Part shown: positions 26,632 to 36,077 of the stretch, piece by piece
Layout of the letters: every line of letters begins with the position of its first letter
How positions within the stretch are numbered: the first letter of the stretch is position 1
Origin: Clostridia bacterium
Lineage (GTDB): Bacteria > Bacillota > Clostridia > Oscillospirales > Acutalibacteraceae
NCBI GenBank assembly: GCA_900766585.1
Contig: CAAFVV010000003.1
Coordinates: 1-64,000, forward strand
Reading direction: 5' to 3'
Length of the DNA: 64,000 bases
The notes under the pieces: model-generated
The model's input: the letters and a program-made list of their open reading frames with translations, nothing else
The model's database searches: none
What the model was told of the DNA's origin: nothing
Position numbers and translations under genes: made by a program

Positions 26632-27846
26632 ATGTACCTAAAACAGGAATGTGTAGCCATGCTGTTGGCCGGCGGGCAGGGAAGCCGCCTGTACGCGCTG
26701 ACGCGGCGGATCGCCAAGCCGGCGGTTCCCTATGGAGGAAAGTACCGGATCATTGATTTTCCGTTGTCCAACTGCGTCAATTCCGGTATTCAGACCGTGG
26801 GTGTGCTGACGCAGTATCAGCCGCTGGAGCTGAACGATTATATCGGATCGGGAACGCCGTGGGATCTCGACCGGTCAAACGCGGGTGTTCATGTGCTGCC
26901 GCCCTATCAGCGCAATAAGGGCGGCGACTGGTATAAGGGCACAGCCAACGCCATCTATCAGAATCTGGCGTTTATTGAGCGCTATGACCCGGAATATGTG
27001 CTGGTGCTGTCGGGCGACCATATCTACAAGATGGACTATGCCCGTATGCTGGAGGAGCACAAGAAAAATCACGCCGACTGCACCGTCGCCGTCATCGAAG
27101 TGCCGATGGAGGAGGCGAGTCGCTTCGGCATCCTGAACACGCGCGAGGACGGCTCTATTTACGAATTTGACGAAAAGCCGAAGGTGCCGAAAAGCAATCT
27201 GGCCTCCATGGGCATCTATATTTTTAACCGGCGGAAGCTGAGGGAGTATCTGACGGCGGACGAGCAGGATCCGCAGAGCAGCAACGATTTCGGCAAAAAT
27301 GTGCTTCCTGCCATGCTGCAGGCGGGTGAGCGGATGTTTGCCTATCGCTTTGAGGGCTACTGGAAGGACGTCGGCACGATCGAGAGCCTGTGGGAAGCCA
27401 ATATGGATCTGCTGGATCCCAAAATGCCGCTTGACCTCTCCGATCCCTCGTGGCGGATCTATTCGCGCAATAACGGGCTGCCGCCGCATTATCTGGCACC
27501 GACGGCAAAGGTGCAGAACAGCGTGATTTCAGAGGGCGGCAATATCGCCGGAACAGTGGATTTTTCGGTGATCTTTCCCGGAGTAACGATCGAGGAGGGC
27601 GCCGAGGTGCGCGACTCTATCATTATGCCCGGCGTGACGGTCGGCAAAAACGCCGTCGTGCAATATGCCATTGTTGCCGAAAACGCCGTGATCGGCGAGG
27701 GCGCCGTGGTCGGCGGCAGGCCGGAGGAAACACCGTCTGACAAATGGGGAATTGCCGTCGTCGCCTCGGGACGGCATATCGGCAAGGGGCGTACGGTCGC
27801 CCCGCGGGCGATGATCGAGGAAGATCTGCGGGAGGAGGAGAACTGA
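26632..27846 (+). CDS. glgC: Glucose-1-phosphate adenylyltransferase, catalytic subunit
   Basis: Makes ADP-glucose for glycogen. A 404-residue protein with the pyrophosphorylase loop LLAGGQGSRLYALT, a KPAVPYGGKYRIIDF block, the sugar site SGDHIYKMDY and FDEKP. A C-terminal left-handed beta-helix follows. All catalytic residues are in place, in contrast to the next gene. One base separates it from glgD, so the two are co-translated and probably form a hetero-oligomer as in Bacillus and Geobacillus. Confidence 0.96.
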   Translation: MYLKQECVAMLLAGGQGSRLYALTRRIAKPAVPYGGKYRIIDFPLSNCVNSGIQTVGVLTQYQPLELNDYIGSGTPWDLDRSNAGVHVLPPYQRNKGGDWYKGTANAIYQNLAFIERYDPEYVLVLSGDHIYKMDYARMLEEHKKNHADCTVAVIEVPMEEASRFGILNTREDGSIYEFDEKPKVPKSNLASMGIYIFNRRKLREYLTADEQDPQSSNDFGKNVLPAMLQAGERMFAYRFEGYWKDVGTIESLWEANMDLLDPKMPLDLSDPSWRIYSRNNGLPPHYLAPTAKVQNSVISEGGNIAGTVDFSVIFPGVTIEEGAEVRDSIIMPGVTVGKNAVVQYAIVAENAVIGEGAVVGGRPEETPSDKWGIAVVASGRHIGKGRTVAPRAMIEEDLREEEN

Positions 27847-27847
27847 C

Positions 27848-28957
27848 ATGGGAAAAATAACCGCTATGGGGCTGATTTTTGCCAACATGCATGACGGTGC
27901 GCTGCCGGAGCTGACTGCCAACCGTTCCATGGGCTCCGTCCCTTTCGGTGGGCGTTACCGCCTGATTGATTTTCCGCTTTCCGCGATGGTCAACGCAGGC
28001 ATTACCCGCGTCGGCGTGATTACCAAGCGCAACTATGACTCGCTGATGGATCATCTCGGCTCGGGCAAGGCATGGGATCTCTCCCGCAAGACCGAGGGGC
28101 TATGCCTGCTGACCGCCTACTGTGCCGATGAGGAATACGAGGGGCGTATCAAGCCGCTTTCCGGTGCAGAGCGCTTTCTTGAAGGCGCTAAGGCGGAATA
28201 TGTGGTGCTGGCGGACTCCTATGTGGCGGGAAATATCGACTACGCGGCGCTTTTGCAGGCGCATGTCGACAGCGGGGCGGATATCACTGTCGGCTATAAG
28301 GACGGCTGTGCGCCGGGACTGCGGGACGACCTTTTGCTGTCGCTCAGCCGCGATAACTGGGTGCGGGATGTGATGATCGGCGGCGGCGAGAACCGTGAAG
28401 CCTCTTTCGGCATCGGTCTGTACGTGATCTCCCGCACGCTGCTTTTGCGTCTGACCCGCGAGGCGGCGGGGCGCAGCGTGCTCAGCTTTGAACGCGGCGT
28501 GCTTCAGCGCCACAAGGATTATCTGCGCATCTACGGCTATGCGGTGCCGGAGTGGACGGCGCCGATTTATTCGCTGCCGAGCTTTTTTGCCGCCAATATG
28601 GCGCTTTTGGACAATGACGTGCGCCGCCGTCTGTTTGTGACCGGGCGGCCGGTGTACACCAAGGTGCGCGACTGCTGCCCCGCGACCTATGGACTGAATT
28701 CCGACGTGACGGATTCTCTGGTTGCCGACGGTGCGCATATTGACGGGTGCGTGCGCCATTCTATTTTGTTCCGCGACGTATCCGTCGGGAAGCACGCCGT
28801 AGTGGAAAATGCCATAGTGATGCAGGGGTCGGTGATCATGCAGTCGGCAGGGCTTTGCTGTGCGGTGCTGGACAAAAATGTGACCGTTCGGGAGGGGCGG
28901 CAGCTGCGCGGCGTTGAGGATTACCCCATCCATCTCAAAAAAGGCGTGACAGTCTGA
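27848..28957 (+). CDS. glgD: GlgD, non-catalytic subunit of ADP-glucose pyrophosphorylase
   Basis: A 369-residue homologue of GlgC in which the catalytic elements are lost. The GGxGxRL loop is replaced by FANMHDGALPELT, and the GDHIYKMDY site by ADSYVAGNIDY. FGGRYRLIDFPLSAMVNAGI and the beta-helix C-terminus remain. This is the known pattern of GlgD, which raises GlgC activity in Firmicutes. It stands between glgC and glgA. Confidence 0.93.
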   Translation: MGKITAMGLIFANMHDGALPELTANRSMGSVPFGGRYRLIDFPLSAMVNAGITRVGVITKRNYDSLMDHLGSGKAWDLSRKTEGLCLLTAYCADEEYEGRIKPLSGAERFLEGAKAEYVVLADSYVAGNIDYAALLQAHVDSGADITVGYKDGCAPGLRDDLLLSLSRDNWVRDVMIGGGENREASFGIGLYVISRTLLLRLTREAAGRSVLSFERGVLQRHKDYLRIYGYAVPEWTAPIYSLPSFFAANMALLDNDVRRRLFVTGRPVYTKVRDCCPATYGLNSDVTDSLVADGAHIDGCVRHSILFRDVSVGKHAVVENAIVMQGSVIMQSAGLCCAVLDKNVTVREGRQLRGVEDYPIHLKKGVTV

Positions 28958-28972
28958 GGAAGGAGCCAAACG

Positions 28973-30394
28973 ATGAAAGTTTTGTATGCAACCAGTGAGG
29001 CGCGCCCGTTTGCGGCGTCCGGAGGACTGGCGGATGTGGCGGGGTCGCTTCCCGCCGCACTGCGCACGCGGCTGATCGGCTGCCGTGTGGTGCTCCCTTT
29101 ATATGAGTCGGTGCCGCATGAGCTGCGGGAACATATGACGTTTTTGGGCAGCCTATCCGTGCCGGTTGCCTGGCGGCGTCAGTATTGCGGCGTGTTTGAG
29201 GCCAAGTACAACGGCGTGATCTATTACCTGTTGGACAACCAGTACTATTTCAAGCGTCCGGGACTGTATGGGCATTATGACGACGCGGAGCGCTTTGCCT
29301 TTTTCTCCCGCGCAGTGCTGGAAATGCTGGATCTGATCGGCTTTTATCCGGATATCCTGCATGCAAATGATTGGCAGACCGCGCTGGTTCCGGTCTACCA
29401 CAGCCTGTTTTATGCCAATCGTCCGCCCTATGACCGCATGAAAACGGTCTATACGATCCACAATATCCAGTATCAGGGGCAGTACGGCATGGAGATTCTG
29501 GGCGATGTGTTCGGTATCCCCGATTCGGCGCGCAGCCTTGTGGAGCAGGACGGATGCATCAACCTGATGAAGGGCGGTATCGAGGCGGCCCACCGCGTGA
29601 CGACGGTCAGCCCGTCCTACGCGCGCGAGCTGGAGGACCCGTGGTTCGCTCACGGCCTGGATTCCATCATCCGCGAGCGGAGCTGGAAGCTGAGCGGTAT
29701 TTTAAACGGCATCGACGTCAAAAGCTATGACCCCGAGACCGATCCGGAGATTCCGGTGCATTACAGCGCGGCGGAGCCGGAGGGAAAAGCGGAGGACAAG
29801 GCGGCGCTGATGTCCTCGCTCGGGCTGTCCGCGCCCGACGGCGTGCCGCTGATTGGTATGGTGACGCGTTTGGCTTCGCATAAGGGACTGGATCTGGTCA
29901 AGTATGCATTCGATCAGATCATGCAGCTTGATGTGCGCATGGTCGTTCTCGGCTCGGGCGAGTGGACGTTTGAAAACTTCTTCCGCGAGATGCAGGGGCG
30001 GTATCCCGACCGCTTCTGCTATTGTGCGGGCTTTATACCGGAGCTGGCGCGCAAAATCTACGCGGCATCGGACATGTTCCTGATGCCGTCCCAGAGCGAG
30101 CCGTGCGGCCTTTCACAGATGGTGGCATGCCGCTACGGCGCACTGCCGATCGTGCGCGAGACCGGCGGTCTGCGGGACAGCATTTCCGACTGCGGCGACG
30201 GCATCGGCAACGGGTTTACCTTTAAGACTTATAACGCGGATGATATGCTCTATGCTATCCGCCGCGCCCGCGAGCTGTACCGTGAGCCGGAAGCGTGGGC
30301 AGGGGTGCGCGCAAGGGCGATGGCGTGCGACTTCAGCTGGGGGCGCTCTGCCAACGAGTATATCCGGCTGTACCGGAGTTTACTGAAAGAATAA
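28973..30394 (+). CDS. glgA: Glycogen synthase (ADP-glucose)
   Basis: GT5 enzyme that extends the alpha-1,4-glucan from ADP-glucose. A 473-residue two-Rossmann protein with an N-terminal SGGLADVAGSLP motif; the usual KxGGL Lys is Ala here (AASGGL), a variant I recall in clostridial GlgA. It also has HANDWQTALVP, GMVTRLASHKGLDL and the C-terminal EPCGLSQMVACRYGALPIVRETGGL. Glycogen branching and phosphorylase genes are not in the window. Confidence 0.95.
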   Translation: MKVLYATSEARPFAASGGLADVAGSLPAALRTRLIGCRVVLPLYESVPHELREHMTFLGSLSVPVAWRRQYCGVFEAKYNGVIYYLLDNQYYFKRPGLYGHYDDAERFAFFSRAVLEMLDLIGFYPDILHANDWQTALVPVYHSLFYANRPPYDRMKTVYTIHNIQYQGQYGMEILGDVFGIPDSARSLVEQDGCINLMKGGIEAAHRVTTVSPSYARELEDPWFAHGLDSIIRERSWKLSGILNGIDVKSYDPETDPEIPVHYSAAEPEGKAEDKAALMSSLGLSAPDGVPLIGMVTRLASHKGLDLVKYAFDQIMQLDVRMVVLGSGEWTFENFFREMQGRYPDRFCYCAGFIPELARKIYAASDMFLMPSQSEPCGLSQMVACRYGALPIVRETGGLRDSISDCGDGIGNGFTFKTYNADDMLYAIRRARELYREPEAWAGVRARAMACDFSWGRSANEYIRLYRSLLKE

Positions 30395-30396
30395 AG

Positions 30397-30436
30397 AAAG
30401 CGGTCAGGCAGCGTGTAGGCTGTCTGACCGCTTTTT
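30397..30436 (+). terminator. Terminator of the glycogen operon
   Basis: AAAGCGGTCAG...CTGACCGCTTTTT: a perfect stem of more than 10 bp carrying an inner GGCAG/CTGTC extension, followed by T5, directly after the glgA stop. The mirrored A-run lets it also serve the converging pepD gene. Confidence 0.92.
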
Positions 30437-30459
30437 GCAGCGGGAAAAAGCAATATAGG

Positions 30460-31905
30460 TTACAGGCGGGCGAGGGCGGCGGTGAGAAATGTCCAGATCC
30501 GCCCGACCGAGGCGACGTTCAGCCGCTCGGCTGTCGTGTGAATCCCCTCCATATCCGGTCCGATGGATACGGCGTCCAGCCCGGGCAGCATGCCGCAGAG
30601 CGGACCGCACTCGAGACCGCCGTGCGTGCCGCAGACGCGCGGGGCATGGCCGGTCTGCTCCTCCCACAGGGCGGCGAGCAGCTCACGCAGCGGGGAATCC
30701 TGGCGGTATTCCCATGCGGAATATGCGCCGCTTTGCGAAAATACCGCGCCGTTTTCCTCCGCCATAGCTGTCAAGTGAGCAGCCAGCGCGGCTTTTTCCT
30801 GTTCGACCGCGCTGCGCACGGACCAGGTGAGCGTGGCTTGTTTAGGTGCCGTGCGCAGGATGCCCAGATTCAGCGAGGTGCGCACAAGGGCGGGGTCAAA
30901 GTCACTGTAGGCGATCACGCCGTTTTTGGTGTCGGCGGTCAGATTGAGCAGCGTCGCCGCAGAAGCTGCCGTCAGAGTGTCGGCGGTCTCTGCCCCGCCG
31001 ATTGCGCAGTCAAGCGTAAGATAGGGGTCGGTCTCTTTGTACCGGTCGCGCAGCTCGGCCTCCAGCGCGCGGATCAGCGTCTGCCATGCCGGTATCTGTG
31101 CCGGGTCGGCAATCAGACGGACGACGGCATCAGTGGGGATGGCATTGTCCTTTTCCCCGCCCGAAAGCTCTGCAATTCCGGCGTCCAGTCCGGACAGGCA
31201 CTGCCGCAGAATGGCTGCCATCAGCTTGTCGGCATTGGCGCCGCCCTTATGGATCTCCACGCCGGAGTGTCCGCCCGTCAGGTGCGAAAGCCGCAGAGTC
31301 AGCGCCGTTCCCGTGCGCGTTTCACGCGTAAGAGGCAGCGTGATGACTGCCGTCATGCCGCCGGCGCAGCTGACGGTCAATACGCCCTCCTCCTCGGAGT
31401 CGATGTTGATGAGCCGCCGCGCCTGTATGTCCGACAGGCCGGCAGCCGTTACACCCAGCATGCCGATTTCCTCGTCGTTGGTCAGCAAAACCGTCAGCGG
31501 CGGATGGGGCAGCGTGTCGGAGTCTAAAATGGCAAGCGCCATGGCCACGGCAATGCCGTCGTCGCCGCCGAGCGAAGTGCCGGGAGCGAATACCCATCCG
31601 TCGCGGCAGACCGGACAAACGCCGTCACGCGCGGGATCGCCGGGGAAGTCGGCGTCTTTCACGGCGACCATGTCCAGATGCCCCTGCAAAATCACCTCGG
31701 GATGGTCCTCATACCCCCGAGAGGCGGGCTTGCGCAGGATGACATTGCCGGCGGTATCCCGGCGGCAGGAGAGTCCGCGCTCTTTGGCAAAGCGGACGAT
31801 CAGATCCGCCAGTGCACCGGTATCACCGGAGCCGTGGGGGACGGTGCAGATGCGGGAAAACCAGTCCCAGACGTTTTGCGGTTCTATGTTCAAAGTGGAT
31901 GTCAT
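30460..31905 (-). CDS. pepD: Aminoacyl-histidine dipeptidase PepD (M20 family)
   Basis: Cytoplasmic zinc dipeptidase (carnosinase-like). Zinc ligands are seen in VILQGHLDMV, SLGGDDGIAVA and TNDEEIGMLG. The C-terminal catalytic half carries CGTHGGLECG and GPDMEGIHTTAERL. The start at 31905 is chosen because AGGAGG lies 9 bp upstream and MTSTLNIEPQNVWDWF is the usual N-terminus; the longer in-frame reading to 32106 runs into the upstream gene. It has 481 residues. It is the second gene after the membrane protein at 31926-32651. Confidence 0.93.
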   Translation of the reverse strand: MTSTLNIEPQNVWDWFSRICTVPHGSGDTGALADLIVRFAKERGLSCRRDTAGNVILRKPASRGYEDHPEVILQGHLDMVAVKDADFPGDPARDGVCPVCRDGWVFAPGTSLGGDDGIAVAMALAILDSDTLPHPPLTVLLTNDEEIGMLGVTAAGLSDIQARRLINIDSEEEGVLTVSCAGGMTAVITLPLTRETRTGTALTLRLSHLTGGHSGVEIHKGGANADKLMAAILRQCLSGLDAGIAELSGGEKDNAIPTDAVVRLIADPAQIPAWQTLIRALEAELRDRYKETDPYLTLDCAIGGAETADTLTAASAATLLNLTADTKNGVIAYSDFDPALVRTSLNLGILRTAPKQATLTWSVRSAVEQEKAALAAHLTAMAEENGAVFSQSGAYSAWEYRQDSPLRELLAALWEEQTGHAPRVCGTHGGLECGPLCGMLPGLDAVSIGPDMEGIHTTAERLNVASVGRIWTFLTAALARL

Positions 31906-31925
31906 ATGGGTGTTCCTCCTGGTGC

Positions 31926-32651
31926 TTAACCGTTTTCTGCCGCAGCCTTGCTCTGGGCGGCGGCAAAGGCCGTCAGCAGGTCCATAGACTGCTGATAGGC
32001 TTCCTGTTTCTTTTCTGCCGTTCCGGTGGCGCTGCGCACACCGAAGTAGAGGTGCTCGGGCAGTCCCTTCATCGCGTCGGAGCGCTGCAGCGTTGTGCCG
32101 TACCAATCGTAGCAGGTGCCGTTTTCGGTAAGGCTGTCCGCAGGCAGGTCGAGCGGCGCAAAAAACTGGGCTCCCTCGGACAGAAGGTTATATATGCGGT
32201 CGCGATAGGTGGAATCCTCAAACAGGAGAAACAGCCGGTCGCCCGCCGCCAGATGAACGGTCAGGTTCTGCGAATTGGCGTAAACCGACTGGGCAAGCGC
32301 CGCGTTGTTCTTCGGATTTAAGTACCAGTTTTCGATCTGCACCTCCACCTTGCCGTCGCCGTCGAGGTCTTTGGCATAGGGAGTCAGCGCCGTCTCCAGC
32401 GCACTGACCTGCTGGGCGTTCATCGGTTCGTTGGTGACCAGCGGAATAAAATAATCCGGCTCGTCGCGCGTCGCCATCTGAACGATCAGCACGGTCAGCA
32501 CAATCAGACCTGCGGCAACGCCAAATACGACCCATTTATAATGATACCAGAAGTTCTCCCATTTTCCCTTTGGGGTCTGCGGCTGCGTGGGAGGAGGGGG
32601 TGGTAAAAGCTCGTCCTCCGGTACGCCTGCCAGCGCCCATTCTCTTGCCAT
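31926..32651 (-). CDS. Hypothetical single-pass membrane protein
   Basis: A 241-residue protein that I cannot assign. A short N-terminus with a Pro-rich PPPPPTQPQTPKGK stretch is followed by an aromatic WENFWYHYKW, one membrane segment (about residues 38-58) and an extracytoplasmic domain of ~180 residues with no cysteine pair pattern. The start at 31926's far end, 32651, is supported by the clear N-terminus MAREWALAG and by AAGGAC upstream; frames beyond it cross the promoter. It is followed after 20 bp by pepD, so the two form an operon. Confidence 0.7.
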   Translation of the reverse strand: MAREWALAGVPEDELLPPPPPTQPQTPKGKWENFWYHYKWVVFGVAAGLIVLTVLIVQMATRDEPDYFIPLVTNEPMNAQQVSALETALTPYAKDLDGDGKVEVQIENWYLNPKNNAALAQSVYANSQNLTVHLAAGDRLFLLFEDSTYRDRIYNLLSEGAQFFAPLDLPADSLTENGTCYDWYGTTLQRSDAMKGLPEHLYFGVRSATGTAEKKQEAYQQSMDLLTAFAAAQSKAAAENG

Positions 32652-32720
32652 GGGGTCAGTCCCGTCCTTTCTGTCGCCGACGGCCGAAAAAAGACCGTCA
32701 CTGCGAAAAATCCTGTTGCC

Positions 32721-32749
32721 AGTATACCATGCCCGCCGCGCCGGCGCAA
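32721..32749 (-). promoter_or_regulatory. Promoter of the membrane protein-pepD operon
   Basis: On the minus strand: -35 TTGCGC (32749-32744), 17-bp spacer, TGG and -10 TATACT (32726-32721). Confidence 0.75.
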
Positions 32750-32791
32750 GGATTTTTACACAAAATTCACATTTGTTTTGCAAAAGGGGGC

Positions 32792-32820
32792 TTGCGCGGC
32801 GGGTGAATACGTGATAGGAT
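32792..32820 (+). promoter_or_regulatory. Promoter of the nitroreductase gene
   Basis: -35 TTGCGC (32792-32797), 17-bp spacer, -10 TAGGAT (32815-32820). It is divergent from the pepD-operon promoter, with the -35 boxes 42 bp apart. Confidence 0.55.
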
Positions 32821-32854
32821 AGCTTATATACCAAAGGGAACGGAGTGAGCAGAT

Positions 32855-33373
32855 ATGGAGTTATATGAGGGCTTGCTGACAAGGCGCAGTGTGCGCAGCT
32901 TTAAGCCGGATGCCGTGCCGCAGGAGCAGCTTGAACGGATTGCCGAAGCGGGACTGTATGCCGCAAGCGGCATGGGGCGTCAGGCGACAAAGATCGTCGT
33001 GGTCACTGACCGGAAGCTGCGGGACAGGCTGATGCACATGAACGCAGCCGTCATGGGGCAGGAGGGGGCCGACCCGTTTTACGGTGCGCCCGCCGTACTT
33101 CTGGTGCTCGCCGACAAAAAGGTGCCGACGTTGGTATATGACGGCAGTCTTGTGATGGGGAACCTGATGCTGGCGGCGCATGCGCTCGGACTCGGCAGCT
33201 GCTGGATTCACCGCGCTAAAGAGGAATTTGAGAGCGAAGAGGGGAAAGCGATCCTTAGAGATCTTGGTATCGAGGGCGACTGGGAGGGGATCGGCCACTG
33301 TGTGATCGGTTATCCCGCCGAACCGCCGAAAGCGCCCGCTGCGCGGCGCCCCGGACGGATTGTCCGCGCGTAA
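32855..33373 (+). CDS. Nitroreductase family protein
   Basis: A 172-residue FMN-dependent NAD(P)H oxidoreductase fold. The N-terminal LLTRRSVRSFKPDAVP and AASGMGRQATKIVVV blocks and the C-terminal AAHALGLGSCWIHRA are family signatures. The physiological substrate is unknown. It has its own promoter, and GGGAACGGAG stands before the ATG. Confidence 0.9.
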   Translation: MELYEGLLTRRSVRSFKPDAVPQEQLERIAEAGLYAASGMGRQATKIVVVTDRKLRDRLMHMNAAVMGQEGADPFYGAPAVLLVLADKKVPTLVYDGSLVMGNLMLAAHALGLGSCWIHRAKEEFESEEGKAILRDLGIEGDWEGIGHCVIGYPAEPPKAPAARRPGRIVRA

Positions 33374-33401
33374 AAACAGCAAAAACAGAAGAGCAGATAA
33401 A

Positions 33402-33446
33402 AAGGTGCTGCGGCTGTTCCCCGATACGGGGGAGCCGCAGCACCTT
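33402..33446. terminator. Shared terminator of nitroreductase and glnN
   Basis: AAGGTGCTGCGGCT (33402-33415) and AGCCGCAGCACCTT (33433-33446) form a perfect 14-bp stem. On the minus strand it is followed by TTTTTAT, which suits glnN best. On the plus strand a TTGGCTTTT follows. Confidence 0.85.
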
Positions 33447-33460
33447 GGCTTTTGTACAGA

Positions 33461-35557
33461 TCAAACGCTCAGCAGCATTTCCATATAGCTCGGATAGGGC
33501 CAGTATTCCTTTGCCGTCAGCGTTTCCAGCGTGTCCGTTACCTCCCGCATGTGATCCATTGTCGGCAGAATGTGGTCACGGTAGAGGCAGGAGCGGGTCA
33601 CGGCATCGGCTTCACGCTCCGCCGCGGCAAGCACCTCTTCAAGCTGTGCCGCCGTGTCATAGAGCTGATCGGTCAGCGTGTTGAGCTTGCCCGCCAGCTC
33701 CTTTTCGACGCGGGGCGAAAGCCCGATCTCGTGCATTTTCATAACGGTGCCGCACAGCTGATCGGTATACCCGATCACGGCGGGGAGAATATCCTGCCGC
33801 ACCATTTCGAGCATGGTCAGCGCTTCGATGTGCTCCAGATTGCAGTAGGTCTCGAGCAGAATCCGCTGACGGGAGATCATCTCGGCGGCGGAGTACACTC
33901 CGTAGTGGGTGAACAGGCGCACATTTTCCGGCCGCGTGAAATAGGGGATGCAGTCGGGGGTCGAGCGCAGGTTCAAAAGTCCGCGTTTTTCCGCTTCCTT
34001 CACCCAGGTGTCGTCATAGCCGTTGCCGTTGAACAGAATACGGCCGTGCTCCCGGATCGTGCGGCGAATTAATGTGTTGAGCGCCGTGTTGAAATCATCG
34101 GCGGCCTCCAGCTCGTCGGCAAATGCGTCGAGCGACTCCGCCACAATGGTGTTGAGCACCGTGTTGGCATCGGCAATGGAGGCGGAGGAGCCGACCATGC
34201 GGAATTCGAACTTGTTGCCCGTGAACGCAAACGGCGAGGTGCGGTTACGATCGGTCGTATCCTTCGGGAAACGCGGCAGCACATGAACGCCGATCTTGAG
34301 CTGCACCCGTTCGCGGCTGTCATATGCCGTCCCCTTGGCGATGGATTCCAGAATATCCGTCAGCTCATCCCCGAGGAACATGGAGATGATGGCGGGCGGT
34401 CCCTCGTGCCCGCCGAGCCGGTGGTCGTTTCCGGCACCGCAGGCGGAAATGCGCAGCAGATCCTGATGGAGATCGACGGCCCGGATCACGGCGCACAAAA
34501 ACAGCAGGAACTGCGCGTTTTCGTGCGGCGTTTCTCCCGGCTCAAGCAGATTCGTGCCGGTATCGGTGGACAGCGACCAGTTATTGTGCTTGCCGCTGCC
34601 ATTGACGCCCGCAAACGGCTTTTCGTGCAGCAGACAGACCAAACCATGGCGCTCGGCGATGGTCTTCATCAGCTCCATCGTCAGCTGGTTGTGGTCGGTG
34701 GCGATATTGGTGGTGGTGAAGATCGGCGCCAGCTCATGCTGCGCGGGAGCCGCCTCATTGTGACGGGTTTTGGCAAGGATGCCGAGCTTCCACAGCTCCT
34801 CATCCAGCTCCTGCATAAATGCGGCGACACGGGGACGGATGGCACCGAAATAGTGGTCGTCCATCTCCTGACCCTTCGGGGGGCGTGCGCCGAACAGTGT
34901 CCGGCCGGCGATTTTGAGGTCACGCCGCTTCTCGTAGACGGCGCGGTCGATCAGAAAATATTCCTGCTCGGGACCGACGGTGGTATGCACAATGCCGGCA
35001 TCGGTGTTTCCGAACAAGCGCAGCACACGCAGCGCCTGTGTATTGATCGCCTCCATCGAGCGCAGAAGCGGGGTCTTTTTGTCGAGCGCCTCGCCGCCGT
35101 AGGAGCAGAACGCGGTCGGAATACAGAGTACGCCGTTTTTGATAAACGCATAGGAGGTCGGATCCCACGCGGTATAGCCGCGTGCCTCAAAGGTGGCACG
35201 CAGACCGCCGGACGGGAAGGAGGAGGCGTCCGGCTCGCCCTTCACAAGCTCCTTGCCGGAAAACTCCATAATAACCTTGCCATCCCCGGCGGGGGAGATA
35301 AAGCTGTCGTGTTTTTCCGCCGTAATACCGGTCAGCGGCTGGAACCAATGGGTGTAGTGGGTCGCCCCTTTTTCGATCGCCCAATCCTTCATGGCATTGG
35401 CGACCACGCCGGCAATACCCGGATTCAGGTGCTTACCCTGCCGGATGGTTTGTTTCAAGGCTTTGTAGGTCTCGGCGGGAAGACGTTCACGCATGACACT
35501 GTCGCCAAATACCTGGCTGCCGAAAAGCTCCGAAATCTGTTTCACTGAGAAAAGCAC
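33461..35557 (-). CDS. glnN: Glutamine synthetase type III
   Basis: Condenses ammonia with glutamate at the expense of ATP. At 698 residues it has the large GSIII subunit size. The GSIII signatures FPSGGLRATFEARGYTAWD, VGPEQEYFLID, NEAAPAQHELAPIF, GVNGSGKHNNWS and NRTSPFAFTGNKFEFRM are all seen. The GTG at 35557 has AGGAAAGG very close upstream; a GTG at 35545 is 12 bp from the same site and equally likely. It is monocistronic with a consensus promoter. No GlnR or PII gene is nearby. Confidence 0.96.
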   Translation of the reverse strand: MLFSVKQISELFGSQVFGDSVMRERLPAETYKALKQTIRQGKHLNPGIAGVVANAMKDWAIEKGATHYTHWFQPLTGITAEKHDSFISPAGDGKVIMEFSGKELVKGEPDASSFPSGGLRATFEARGYTAWDPTSYAFIKNGVLCIPTAFCSYGGEALDKKTPLLRSMEAINTQALRVLRLFGNTDAGIVHTTVGPEQEYFLIDRAVYEKRRDLKIAGRTLFGARPPKGQEMDDHYFGAIRPRVAAFMQELDEELWKLGILAKTRHNEAAPAQHELAPIFTTTNIATDHNQLTMELMKTIAERHGLVCLLHEKPFAGVNGSGKHNNWSLSTDTGTNLLEPGETPHENAQFLLFLCAVIRAVDLHQDLLRISACGAGNDHRLGGHEGPPAIISMFLGDELTDILESIAKGTAYDSRERVQLKIGVHVLPRFPKDTTDRNRTSPFAFTGNKFEFRMVGSSASIADANTVLNTIVAESLDAFADELEAADDFNTALNTLIRRTIREHGRILFNGNGYDDTWVKEAEKRGLLNLRSTPDCIPYFTRPENVRLFTHYGVYSAAEMISRQRILLETYCNLEHIEALTMLEMVRQDILPAVIGYTDQLCGTVMKMHEIGLSPRVEKELAGKLNTLTDQLYDTAAQLEEVLAAAEREADAVTRSCLYRDHILPTMDHMREVTDTLETLTAKEYWPYPSYMEMLLSV

Positions 35558-35611
35558 CCTTTCCTGTATTGATCCGCAGACGAAGACATCTGTGGCGGGA
35601 AGAACCCATTC

Positions 35612-35640
35612 AGTATATACCTAAACGGCGGGAATGTCAA
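35612..35640 (-). promoter_or_regulatory. Promoter of glnN
   Basis: On the minus strand: consensus -35 TTGACA (35640-35635), 17-bp spacer, -10 TATACT (35617-35612), about 55 bp before the start codon. Confidence 0.88.
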
Positions 35641-35739
35641 ATCAAAGCCGCGAAAAAATCGCTGTTTTTGCGTTTCGGGACTGGAAAGTGTCGAAAAAAT
35701 ATGCTATACTGTAGAAAACGAAGAAAGGAGAAAAGTGAG

Positions 35740-36057
35740 ATGGACAAGAAAACAACCGGTATTATATCCTATCTCGGCATTATCGGCTGGCTGATTGCTT
35801 ATCTGGCGGGCGATAAAGAAGGGGCGAAATTTCACCTGAACCAGTCGCTGGTTCTGGCGATCGCCGAGATTGCGCTGAACATTCTGAAAGCGATCCTCGG
35901 CAGTATTATTCCTTGGCCTGTGAGCGTGGTGTTCTCCGTCATCATGTGGGCGGCGAATATTCTGCTGCTTGTGATGGCTATTCTGGGCATCGTTTCCGCT
36001 GCCAAGGAAGAGGATAAGCCGCTTCCCGTGATCGGAACGATCAAGATCCTTTCCTGA
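35740..36057 (+). CDS. Small membrane protein, DUF4870-like
   Basis: A 105-residue protein with three to four hydrophobic segments: GIISYLGIIGWLIAYLAG, an LVLAIAEIALNILKAIL stretch, and SVIMWAANILLLVMAILGI. KEGAKFHLNQSL between the first two is typical of DUF4870/Tic20-like small membrane proteins. Its function is unknown. The ATG at 35740 has AAAGGAG upstream, and an extended -10 TGCTATACT at 35703-35710 with a poor -35 could drive it. The longer in-frame reading from 35569 crosses that promoter and is rejected. Confidence 0.75.
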   Translation: MDKKTTGIISYLGIIGWLIAYLAGDKEGAKFHLNQSLVLAIAEIALNILKAILGSIIPWPVSVVFSVIMWAANILLLVMAILGIVSAAKEEDKPLPVIGTIKILS

Positions 36058-36077
36058 TCCCGCATCCAAATGTCAAA

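Noticed and set aside
34283..35548. 421-codon plus-strand frame opposite glnN
   Set aside because: Antisense shadow of a clear type III glutamine synthetase.
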